From Candidatus Aquidulcis sp. (lineage in GTDB: Bacteria > Chloroflexota > Anaerolineae > UBA4142): a stretch of 64,000 bases of DNA. Position numbers and translations under genes: made by a program. This document shows positions 51,407 to 59,190 of the stretch, piece by piece. Location: contig DYJA01000029.1 in the NCBI GenBank assembly GCA_020723345.1, forward strand, positions 1-64,000, given 5' to 3'. How positions within the stretch are numbered: position 1 is the first letter of the stretch; each line of letters opens with the position of its first letter. Under the pieces are notes generated by a model. It searched no databases. It was not told the DNA's origin and saw only the letters and a list, made by a program, of their open reading frames with translations.

Positions 51407-52852
51407 ATGGCTTCTCGTCCAAATCTAGTTCTGTTCATCGCCGATCAATGGCGCGGCGATGTGGTGGGGCACATGGGCAATCCCGCTGCTGTGACGCCCA
51501 ATCTCGACCGGATGGTACAGACCGACGCGGTTTCGTTCAGAAACGCGTTTTGCCAGAATCCCGTCAGCACCCCGAGTCGATGTTCCTTCATGAGCGGATG
51601 GTATCCGCACGTGCATGGGCATCGCACCATGACCCACATGCTCCGCCCGCATGAACCGATGCTGCTCAAAACGCTCAAGGATGCTGGCTACTATGTCTTT
51701 TGGGATGGCAGAAATGACACAGTCCCAGCCCAGAACGGTTTCGAGCCATTCTGCAACGAAGTATACCAACCCCTCACGCTAAGCGGTCTACGAAAGTTAT
51801 CACACGGAGCCCCCGATAGCAAGCCGAATTATTCTTTCTACATCGGGCGGCAAGAAAAAGAACCTGGGCAACCATATCCGCCCGGTCCCGATTGGGGCTG
51901 GGTGATGGGGGCAATTGAGTTCCTTCAGCGCTTGCCCGCGGATCGTCCCTTTTGTCTTTATCTGTCGGTGGTGTTTCCGCACCCGCCGTATGGCGTGGAA
52001 GATCCGTGGTACAGCCAGATTGATCGCAAGCGGCTACCGCCGCGCATTCCGTCACCCGATTGGTCGACCAAACCCAGTATGCTCAAGGGCATCGCGTCGC
52101 TCCAAGGTCTGCAGGGCTGGTCCGAGGAACGCTGGGACGAACTGCGCGCCACATACTATGGCATGTGCGCGCGCATCGATCACCAACTGGGTCTGGTCAT
52201 GGACGCGCTGCGTCGTTCAGGTCATTACGATGATACCGCGGTCTTTATGTTTTCGGACCATGGTGACTATACGGGCGACTATGGGATCGTGGAAAAGAAC
52301 CAAAACACATTCGAGGATTGTCTGACGCGCGTTCCGTTCGTCATCAAACCTCCTGCTAGCGTTCCGGTCAAGCCGCGCATCTGCGACGCATTGGTTGAGT
52401 TGATCGACATGCCCGCGACGGTGGAGGCATTGGCAGGCATCACACCGCAACACACACACTTTGGGCGATCGCTCTTGCCGTTGTTGGCGGGCGAGACGGA
52501 GGAGCACCGCGACGCTGTGTTTTGCGAAGGCGGGCGCATCCACGGTGAGAAACAGTGCATGGAATCAGATGCCGATCTAAAAGGACCCTATATGCCGCGT
52601 TTGTATTGGCAGCGGCAGGAGGGACCGGAACACACGAAAGCGGTGATGTGCCGGACACGCGAGTGGAAATATGTGCGTCGCTTGTACGAACAGGATGAAT
52701 TGTACAATCTGCGCGACGATCCGCGCGAAATGAACAATCGCATCAACGATCCGGCGCTGGCGGGCGTGGTAGCGCAGATGAAAGAGCGGATGCTGACATT
52801 TTTCCTGGAAACGGGCGATGTCGTTCCGTATGACATCGACCGGCGCTTTTGA
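51407..52852 (+). CDS. Ser-type sulfatase
   Basis: A 481-residue sulfatase. The active-site signature STPSR places S54 as the formylglycine precursor with R58 conserved. FIADQWRGDVVG and MFSDHGDYTGDYGIV hold metal ligands. Ser-type sulfatases depend on the anaerobic radical-SAM maturase, which is encoded at 23439. There is no signal peptide, unlike many Ser-type enzymes that work in the periplasm. It lies between two GH3 genes, so sulfate removal and glycoside cleavage are probably sequential steps on one substrate. Confidence 0.9.
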   Translation: MASRPNLVLFIADQWRGDVVGHMGNPAAVTPNLDRMVQTDAVSFRNAFCQNPVSTPSRCSFMSGWYPHVHGHRTMTHMLRPHEPMLLKTLKDAGYYVFWDGRNDTVPAQNGFEPFCNEVYQPLTLSGLRKLSHGAPDSKPNYSFYIGRQEKEPGQPYPPGPDWGWVMGAIEFLQRLPADRPFCLYLSVVFPHPPYGVEDPWYSQIDRKRLPPRIPSPDWSTKPSMLKGIASLQGLQGWSEERWDELRATYYGMCARIDHQLGLVMDALRRSGHYDDTAVFMFSDHGDYTGDYGIVEKNQNTFEDCLTRVPFVIKPPASVPVKPRICDALVELIDMPATVEALAGITPQHTHFGRSLLPLLAGETEEHRDAVFCEGGRIHGEKQCMESDADLKGPYMPRLYWQRQEGPEHTKAVMCRTREWKYVRRLYEQDELYNLRDDPREMNNRINDPALAGVVAQMKERMLTFFLETGDVVPYDIDRRF

Positions 52853-52872
52853 GCCGGTCGCGAGATAGACAG

Positions 52873-55314
52873 ATGACAAACGAAAAAATCGAATCGCTGA
52901 TTGCTCAAATGACCGTGGACGAAAAGATTTCGCTCTTGGCGGGCGCGGATTGGTGGCACACGATTCCCATCAAACGGTTGAACATTCCCGTGTTCAAAGT
53001 GAGCGATGGTCCCGTGGATGCGCGAGGAAGTAACTTTGTATCGGGACCAAAGTCGGCGTGTTTTCCGTGCGGGACCGCGCTCGCGGCAACGTGGAATCCC
53101 GATTTGGTCGAGCAGGTTGGCAGTGCGCTCGCGGAGGACGCGCAAGCCAAGGGCGCGCACATCTTGCTCGCGCCGACGGTGAACATTCAGCGCTCGCCGC
53201 TCGCGGGACGCAATTTCGAATGTTATTCCGAAGACCCGTATCTCACCGCGCGCATGGCGGTCGCGTACATCACCGGTTTGCAAAGCGGCGGCGTCGGCGC
53301 GTGCATCAAACATTTCGTGTGCAACGATTCTGAATTCGAGCGCATGTCCATGAGTTCGCAAGTGGATGAACGTCCGCTCCGCGAGATTTATTTGCGTCCA
53401 TTTGAAATTGCGATCCGCGAAGCGAAACCGTGGGCGGTCATGTCGTCGTACAATCGCATCAATGGCGCTTATGCCAGCGAGAACGATTATCTCTTGCGCG
53501 ACATCTTGAAAGGCGAATGGGGCTTTGATGGTATCGTCATCTCCGATTGGTATGGCACGTACAGTCCGCAGGTTGCCACCGGCGGACTCGACTTGGAAAT
53601 GCCGGGACCGGCGCGCTGGATGGGCAAACCCGCGCGCGATGCATACACGCGCGGCGCGCTGACCGACAAACAACTCGACGACAAGGTGCGCCGATTGTTG
53701 CGAACGTTCGAAAGAGCCGGCGTGTTCGAGCATCCTGATCTGCAACCGGAGCAAGCGATTGACCAACCGGCACATCGCGCGATCGCGCGGCAAGCGGCAA
53801 GTGAAGCCATCGTCCTACTCAAGAATGACCGCGCGATTTTGCCGCTCGATCCTGCCAGGCGTCGATCCATCGCGGTGATCGGCGCGAACGCCAAGTGGGC
53901 ATCGTACAGAGGCGAAGGAAGCGCGCGCGTCAATCCGCATTACGTAATCGCGCCGTTGGATGCGATCGCGCACCGCGCGGGTGATCGCGCGTCGTTTGCG
54001 ATCGGGTGCAACATTCGCAAGCAACCGCCGGTCTTCGACGAGAGCAGTTTGACCGCTCCACTCACCGTGCAGTACTATGCCAATCGCAATCTGAGCGGCG
54101 AGCTGGTTTACGCGGAGACCGTTCGCAAACTCGAAATGTTTTGGTTTAACGACACGGTGCCGGGGGTCGAATTGGAAAATCTTTCGGCGCGCATTACAGG
54201 CGCGTTCAAAGTCGCGGATAACGGGACGTACGAGATTGGTATGTGGAGTACGTGCGCCAGTCGTCTGTTCGTGGATGGCGCGCTCATCGTCAACCAGTGG
54301 GACGATCCGGAGCGTCAAGGCGAACGCGTAAAACTGGGTGCGGTCGAGTTACGTGCCGGTCAAACTTATCAACTCCAAGTCGAATGTGTGGGACAGAAGA
54401 ACGCGCTCTGGTTACGATTGCGTGCCGGCTGCATGGCGCAAACGCCCGCCGATTCGATGGAGCAAGCGATCGCGCTCGCGGCGCGCTCCGATGTGGCGAT
54501 TGTGTTTACCGGATTGACCGCCGAGTGGGAAGGCGAAGGATATGATCGTCCCGACATGGGACTCCCGGGCGATCAAGCGAAATTGATCGAGCAGGTTGCG
54601 GCAGCGAATTCAAATACGATGGTGGTGCTCAACGCCGGTTCGCCGGTGAACATGCCCTGGCTTGACAAGGTCGCCGCTGTGGTGGAGTGCTGGTATCTTG
54701 GGCAAGAGACCGGCAATGCGATTGCGGATGTTCTCTTTGGCGATGTGAATCCGTCCGGCAAATTGCCGACGACTTTTCCGAAACGTTTGCAAGACAATCC
54801 GGCGTACATCAATTATCCGGGCGAGAATGGCAAAGTGCTGTACGGTGAAGCGCTCTTCGTCGGCTATCGTTACTATGACAAGAAGGATATCGAACCGCTT
54901 TTCCCGTTTGGGTACGGCTTGTCGTACACGACGTTCGCATATCGCCATCTCAAACTTAGCCAGTCGGAGTACGCGGCGGGCGAACCGATTCGGTTTAGCA
55001 TCGAGATCGAGAACACCGGCAAGCGCGCAGGACAGGAGATTGTCCAGGTGTACGTGCGCGATGTCGCCGCGCGGCTCGTGCGCCCGGAAAAAGAGTTAAA
55101 GCAGTTTGCCAAAGTTGCGCTAAAACCAGGCGAGATCCAGACGCTCAACTTGACGCTGGACGAGCAATCGCTCGCGTATTATGATCCCTCGGCGAAACAA
55201 TGGATCGTCGAGCCGGGCGAATTTCAAATCGTAGTCGGCAGTTCATCGCGCGATATTCGCGCCAGCGCGATCTTCAGCGTGACCCATACCCCGTCGGAGA
55301 CTCGCAAAGAATGA
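52873..55314 (+). CDS. GH3 beta-glucosidase with PA14 insertion
   Basis: An 813-residue GH3 enzyme. ATG 52873 is the probable start. The nucleophile D225 lies in GIVISDWYGTY. The TIM barrel (about 1-310) and alpha/beta domain are interrupted by a PA14 module (about 395-540, with VQYYANRNLSGE and SRLFVDGALI), as in KmBglI-type enzymes where PA14 shapes the pocket. An Fn3-like domain (about 690-800) ends the protein. No signal peptide. It is the last gene of the pgmB group. Confidence 0.9.
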   Translation: MTNEKIESLIAQMTVDEKISLLAGADWWHTIPIKRLNIPVFKVSDGPVDARGSNFVSGPKSACFPCGTALAATWNPDLVEQVGSALAEDAQAKGAHILLAPTVNIQRSPLAGRNFECYSEDPYLTARMAVAYITGLQSGGVGACIKHFVCNDSEFERMSMSSQVDERPLREIYLRPFEIAIREAKPWAVMSSYNRINGAYASENDYLLRDILKGEWGFDGIVISDWYGTYSPQVATGGLDLEMPGPARWMGKPARDAYTRGALTDKQLDDKVRRLLRTFERAGVFEHPDLQPEQAIDQPAHRAIARQAASEAIVLLKNDRAILPLDPARRRSIAVIGANAKWASYRGEGSARVNPHYVIAPLDAIAHRAGDRASFAIGCNIRKQPPVFDESSLTAPLTVQYYANRNLSGELVYAETVRKLEMFWFNDTVPGVELENLSARITGAFKVADNGTYEIGMWSTCASRLFVDGALIVNQWDDPERQGERVKLGAVELRAGQTYQLQVECVGQKNALWLRLRAGCMAQTPADSMEQAIALAARSDVAIVFTGLTAEWEGEGYDRPDMGLPGDQAKLIEQVAAANSNTMVVLNAGSPVNMPWLDKVAAVVECWYLGQETGNAIADVLFGDVNPSGKLPTTFPKRLQDNPAYINYPGENGKVLYGEALFVGYRYYDKKDIEPLFPFGYGLSYTTFAYRHLKLSQSEYAAGEPIRFSIEIENTGKRAGQEIVQVYVRDVAARLVRPEKELKQFAKVALKPGEIQTLNLTLDEQSLAYYDPSAKQWIVEPGEFQIVVGSSSRDIRASAIFSVTHTPSETRKE

Positions 55315-55362
55315 TTCCATCGGGAACACATGCTGATGTCCCGTGAAGTTGGAAGATGGATG

Positions 55363-55629
55363 TTACCCAATAACCAGAGCCACTTTCAAGGAAACAGCCA
55401 AGGTCTTTGCAAGGTTTGACATTCGTGGACATTGTCCCAGAGGCAAGATTGTGTACGGCTCGACAAGACCATCGCAAATAATCTGACCTTTGAAGGGCAA
55501 CACGGTCGCGTTCAGTATGACGGGAAGTGGCTGACCGCGAACGACGACCCCGATCGGCTCATACAGACCCAGGGTGTCGTAGAGATGATCGGACTTTTTC
55601 GCGGGCATGAACACCGCGTATTTTTTCAA
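55363..55629 (-). pseudogene. C-terminal fragment of an uncharacterised protein
   Basis: This 88-codon minus-strand frame contains KKYAVFMPAKKSDHLYDTLG, then LPVILNATVLPFKGQIICDG and LVEPYTILPLG. The pattern (TxLPFxGxIxYDGL) resembles the end of a conserved bacterial protein group I recall but cannot name securely. There is no N-terminal part or ribosome site. It is likely a relic in the 590-base gap between the GH3 and GntR genes. Confidence 0.4.
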
Positions 55630-55705
55630 AATTTCAATTCAATACTACGCGCGAACCTTCGCAAGGGCGAGTTACAGAAAATTGGGGATGCCGATTCCAA
55701 ATTGG

Positions 55706-55827
55706 CTGGTGATTACCCATTACCGTCATTTCGAGCGGAGCGAGAAATCTCCGCTTGCGAAAACGAGATTTCTCGCGGCACAAACCGCCGCTCGAAATGA
55801 CATAACCGAGTTTTGGGTAATCACCAG
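55706..55827. repeat. Nested palindromic repeats upstream of the GntR promoter
   Basis: Outer 14-bp arms CTGGTGATTACCCA (55706-55719) and TGGGTAATCACCAG (55814-55827) enclose a GTCATTTCGAG-family element (55725-55801). That element has 14-bp ends GTCATTTCGAGCGG/CCGCTCGAAATGAC and 11-bp inner arms CGAGAAATCTC/GAGATTTCTCG. The arrangement suggests insertion of one palindrome into the loop of another. Confidence 0.8.
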
Positions 55828-55837
55828 AAATTGGGTA

Positions 55838-55897
55838 TTGACAAACATCAAGAAAAGTAGTATTGTATGCCTGCTGGTAGACGGTCGACGGTATACC
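55838..55897 (+). promoter_or_regulatory. Promoter and candidate operator of the GntR gene
   Basis: TTGACA (55838-55843), a 17-base spacer and TATTGT (55861-55866) form a good sigma70 promoter. Downstream, GGTATACC (55890-55897) is a palindrome of the kind bound by FCD-type GntR proteins. It lies 6 bases before the first possible ATG, which would suit autorepression. Confidence 0.7.
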
Positions 55898-55903
55898 AAA
55901 TTT

Positions 55904-56695
55904 ATGTATAGTTCGGCGGGCGTTATGTTATACGACGGAAATGAATTCCTTCAGCAGCAGACGTTGGCTAATTTGGCAGCTGATCGACTCAGCCGCGCCA
56001 TCACTTTCGGCGAACTAAAGCCGGGTGAGCGACTCGTCGAACGCGAACTCTCCGAACGATTCGGCATCAGCCGCGCCCCGATTCGCGAAGCCCTCTTTGC
56101 GCTCGAACGTCAGGGTTTGATCTACAGCATCGTGCGCCGGGGTACCTTCGTCAGAACTTGGACGAAGCAAGATCTTTGGGAAGTCGCCTCATTACGCTCC
56201 ACGCTTTTTGCTTTGGCGGGGCAACTTGCTGCGCCCTGTATCTCCGACGATGACCTCACCTATCTCCAAGGTCTAGTTGATGAAATGCAGACTGCCGCCA
56301 ACCGCGACGATGACCGGCGTTTGATTGACCTCGATTTTTATTTTGAACAGCGCGTCCTCAAGTGTTGCCCGCACAAACGCTTGCAGCAAAGTTTGCTTGA
56401 TATGCGGCTCCAGTTTCGCGTGTTCCGAACCGCCACGGTGGAACCTGCCCATGCGATCTATCCGGCAGCGTATCGCGCCATCATGAATGCCTTCCGGCAA
56501 AGAGATCCTGAACTAGTTCAGCGCACGATCCACGATGAGTTGACTAAAGTCGCCGAGGCAGCATTGATCCCCTTACCCGATGAGGGCGCAGTTCAAATCA
56601 CGCTGCCGACTGCCAGAATGTTACCAGACGATCGGACACGACTCATCCCCACGACAGATATCGGTGAATTCTTATTCAGCCACAGAAACACATAG
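55904..56695 (+). CDS. GntR-family regulator, FCD (FadR) subfamily
   Basis: A 263-residue regulator (257 if ATG 55925 is used). The winged helix includes LKPGERLVERELSERFGIS and RAPIREALFALERQGLI, and an all-helical FCD effector domain follows. This subgroup usually senses organic acids or sugar acids through a metal site. Upstream coding is excluded by the promoter at 55838. Its targets may include the genes to the right and, judging from a similar palindrome at 36291, perhaps the sugar transporter. Confidence 0.88.
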   Translation: MYSSAGVMLYDGNEFLQQQTLANLAADRLSRAITFGELKPGERLVERELSERFGISRAPIREALFALERQGLIYSIVRRGTFVRTWTKQDLWEVASLRSTLFALAGQLAAPCISDDDLTYLQGLVDEMQTAANRDDDRRLIDLDFYFEQRVLKCCPHKRLQQSLLDMRLQFRVFRTATVEPAHAIYPAAYRAIMNAFRQRDPELVQRTIHDELTKVAEAALIPLPDEGAVQITLPTARMLPDDRTRLIPTTDIGEFLFSHRNT

Positions 56696-56782
56696 AATTT
56701 CACAACAAGTTTCTGGGCGATTCCATTTTCGGGAGAATTCCCCATGAACTTGCGTTCACCATCCTTCGGCAAGCTCAGGACT

Positions 56783-56870
56783 CGGATGAAAATCATTGGA
56801 CACAGATGAACACAGAACACACAGATAAAAATCAGTGTTCATCCGTGTTCATCAGCGTCCTATTTTCGGG
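56783..56870. repeat. GGACACAGATGAACACAGA-type inverted repeat, copy 2
   Basis: It starts CGGATGAAAATCATTGGACA and closes with ATCAGTGTTCATCCGTG and GCGTCCTATTTTCGGGAG. It matches the copy at 41736-41831 at both ends and, like it, sits just before a start codon. A short CCTTCGGCAAGCTCAGGA segment precedes it. Confidence 0.8.
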
Positions 56871-56882
56871 AGAATGTAAAAA

Positions 56883-57638
56883 ATGATAGAAACGTTCACG
56901 CAATTGCGGAGCACGACGGAACTCGGGCGCATTACCGATTTGCAGAGCGAACTTGAGAATCTGGCGCGGGAACGCGGCGCGTGCATCTTTGGTGTGGCGG
57001 ACTTGGTTCCGGTTCGCGATACGATCGTCGCGCAGGGCGGCGAGTGGTTGGCAAATTTTCCGCGCGGCATTTCTTTCGGCGTCAGTTGGGCGACCGGCAT
57101 CGTCAGTCAGATGCCGCATCACAAGGAAAAGAACCTCGCGCTAACGTACGACATTTTCCTCGACGCGATGAGTTACTATCTCGACGACATTTCCTTGCGC
57201 TTGAGTTTCGTCTTGGAGCGCGCGGGCTATCGCACGGTGCCGGTGCCGGCGTCACAGATCCTCGACGACGAAAAACTGATCGGCTTGGTCTCGCACAAAC
57301 TCGTCGGGCATCAAGCCGGTTTGGGCTGGATCGGCAAGAATGCGCTTTTGATCACGCCGCAGGTTGGTCCGCGCTTGCGCCTCGGCACGGTGCTGACCGA
57401 CGCGCCATTGATCGCGGGCACGCCGATGGACGATCAATGCGGCGATTGCCGCGCGTGCGTTGACGCGTGTCCGCCCAAAGCGTTGCTCGGTCGCAACTTT
57501 CACGCGGAGGATGAACGCGTGGCGCGCGTCAAGGTCGATATGTGTGAAGCGTATCGTCATCACCTCAAGAAAAATGTCACGGGCGTTCAGGCATGCGGCA
57601 TGTGTCTGTATGCCTGTCCCGTTGGCAGACGCTATTAG
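56883..57638 (+). CDS. QueG-like double-cluster 4Fe-4S protein
   Basis: A 251-residue protein with the C-terminal 4Fe-4S double-cluster domain of epoxyqueuosine-reductase relatives: CGDCRACVDACPPKAL and CGMCLYACPVG. The LGWIGKNALLITPQVGPRL block is also typical of that group. The N-terminal half is only loosely QueG-like, and these relatives are common in anaerobes near corrinoid or dehalogenation genes, so queuosine synthesis is not certain. Co-directional with the PLP enzyme downstream. Confidence 0.75.
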   Translation: MIETFTQLRSTTELGRITDLQSELENLARERGACIFGVADLVPVRDTIVAQGGEWLANFPRGISFGVSWATGIVSQMPHHKEKNLALTYDIFLDAMSYYLDDISLRLSFVLERAGYRTVPVPASQILDDEKLIGLVSHKLVGHQAGLGWIGKNALLITPQVGPRLRLGTVLTDAPLIAGTPMDDQCGDCRACVDACPPKALLGRNFHAEDERVARVKVDMCEAYRHHLKKNVTGVQACGMCLYACPVGRRY

Positions 57639-57739
57639 TTTGCCAATGTCTGAGTTCCCCACCGACCGAAAGGAACACGGGAAACAAACGTCAGTGGTTT
57701 GTTCGATCAGTGGGGAAAATTGAATCTGACATTGCCAAA
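57639..57739. repeat. Long imperfect hairpin repeat
   Basis: TTTGCCAATGTCTGAGTTCC pairs imperfectly with the tail AATCTGACATTGCCAAA, with inner GTTCCCCACCGA/TCAGTGGGGAA arms and a central CGAAAGGAACACGGGAAACA stretch. A related sequence (ACAGACCGAAGGAAACGCAG) occurs at about 63011. Confidence 0.6.
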
Positions 57740-57755
57740 TTAGGGAGAAGATCTC

Positions 57756-59030
57756 ATGGAAAAGAAACGCGGCGCTGGCACGACAATTATTCACGGCGGG
57801 CACGGTCCGTATGAAGGCGCGCTGCCCACTGATTCCGTAGTCGCTCCGATCCATCAGAGTACCACCTTCGCTTTTGCAACCGTCGAAGAGCACCAGAATT
57901 CGATCTTTGGCGATCTGCGCTATCCGATGTACACGCGCGCGGCGTCGAGCAATCCGACGATCCGATTGTTGGAAACCAAACTAGCCGCGTTGTACGGCGC
58001 GGACGCCGCACTCGCCACCGCGTCGGGCATGGCGGCGATCAATTACACGTTGATGCACCTGCTCCAACCCGGCGATCACGTCGTCCTGGGACGCTGCTAC
58101 CGGCTGACGCACAACATCGCCCAGATGATCCTCGGCGACAAAATGGGCGTCGAGTACACCCTGATGCTCAGCGATGACGTTAAAGACCTGCCCAAGTTTC
58201 TCAACGATCGCACCAAGGTTTTGTTTCTGGATGTTCCCAGCAATCCGATGATCACAGTCTACGACCTGGAGCAAGCCGTCAAAATCGCACACGCGCGCGG
58301 CATCACCGTCGTGCTCGATGAAACGTGCGCCACGCCGCTGAACTTGCGCGCGTTCGACCTGGGAGTCGACATCGTCGCTTGCTCGCTGACCAAGTACTTG
58401 TGCGGACACGGCGACGCGGTCGGCGGCGCGATCATCTCCAATTACAAACGCGTCAAGCAAATTCGCAAGGGACTGTATCCGCGCATCGGCGCGGCGATCA
58501 GTCCGTTCAATGCCTGGCTGATCATGCAAGGACTCAAGACGTTGCACCTGCGCGTGCCGCGTCACAATCAAACCACGCAAGCGCTCGCCGAATTTTTGGA
58601 AAAGCATCCCAAGGTCGCGCACGTATTTTATCCCGGCTTGCCGAGTCATCCGCAATACGAACTTGCCAAGCGCATGATGTCGGGCTTTGGCGGACTCTTG
58701 TCGTTTGTCGTCAAAGGCGGCGATCCCGCCGCGACCGCGATGGCAAACTGGCTCAAGATCGGAAAAATCGGCACGAGTTTTGGTCAAGCGGAAACGATGG
58801 TGGAAACCGGCTGGATGTCGCACTATGAATGGTCGATGGACGAGCGCATTCGCTTTGGAATTTATCCGGGCTTTGTGCGCGTTGCGCCGGGCTTGGAAGA
58901 CGCCGAAGATTTGATCGCCGATTTCGATCAGGCGCTCGCGCAGATCCAAGTCGACGAGACCGCTGTGCTACCCGAATTGAAGAAAGAAATGGAACTGGAG
59001 TGGAAGCCGACTGTGACGACGATGGAATAG
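57756..59030 (+). CDS. Cys/Met-metabolism PLP-dependent enzyme
   Basis: A 424-residue fold-type I PLP enzyme of the trans-sulfuration group (methionine gamma-lyase, cystathionine gamma-lyase or O-acetylhomoserine sulfhydrylase). PLP is bound by K213 in SLTKYLCGHGDAVGG. Other landmarks are YPMYTRAASSNPT, ATASGMAAINYTLMHL and LDVPSNPM. The start follows AGGGAGA. It could link sulfur or methyl metabolism to the methyl-transfer genes, but substrate residues do not allow a firm choice. Confidence 0.87.
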   Translation: MEKKRGAGTTIIHGGHGPYEGALPTDSVVAPIHQSTTFAFATVEEHQNSIFGDLRYPMYTRAASSNPTIRLLETKLAALYGADAALATASGMAAINYTLMHLLQPGDHVVLGRCYRLTHNIAQMILGDKMGVEYTLMLSDDVKDLPKFLNDRTKVLFLDVPSNPMITVYDLEQAVKIAHARGITVVLDETCATPLNLRAFDLGVDIVACSLTKYLCGHGDAVGGAIISNYKRVKQIRKGLYPRIGAAISPFNAWLIMQGLKTLHLRVPRHNQTTQALAEFLEKHPKVAHVFYPGLPSHPQYELAKRMMSGFGGLLSFVVKGGDPAATAMANWLKIGKIGTSFGQAETMVETGWMSHYEWSMDERIRFGIYPGFVRVAPGLEDAEDLIADFDQALAQIQVDETAVLPELKKEMELEWKPTVTTME

Positions 59031-59036
59031 CCGGAG

Positions 59037-59069
59037 AGACCTGTCAGGTTTTGGAAACCTGACAGGTCT
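59037..59069. repeat. Perfect 15-bp hairpin
   Basis: AGACCTGTCAGGTTT (59037-59051) and AAACCTGACAGGTCT (59055-59069) pair around TGG. It directly follows the PLP-enzyme gene; without a T-tract, an intrinsic terminator is not evident. The following 120 bases before the next gene hold nothing recognisable. Confidence 0.85.
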
Positions 59070-59190
59070 GACTGGCGACCGGAGGGAGGTGGCGAGCAAA
59101 TTCGAGAGACGAACAACGAGGCGAACACACGGGTTCGATCAAGATTCTAAAGGGTTTAGCAACACCAAAAAATTGCTGGGAGATGATCCA

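Noticed and set aside
55432-55800. Plus-strand 122-codon open frame
   Set aside because: It runs through a palindromic repeat (FRAEREISACENEISRG is repeat translation) and the minus strand gives the more protein-like reading.
57639-57755. SAM riboswitch before the Cys/Met PLP enzyme
   Set aside because: The region is explained by a dispersed hairpin repeat; no SAM-aptamer core or terminator was recognised.
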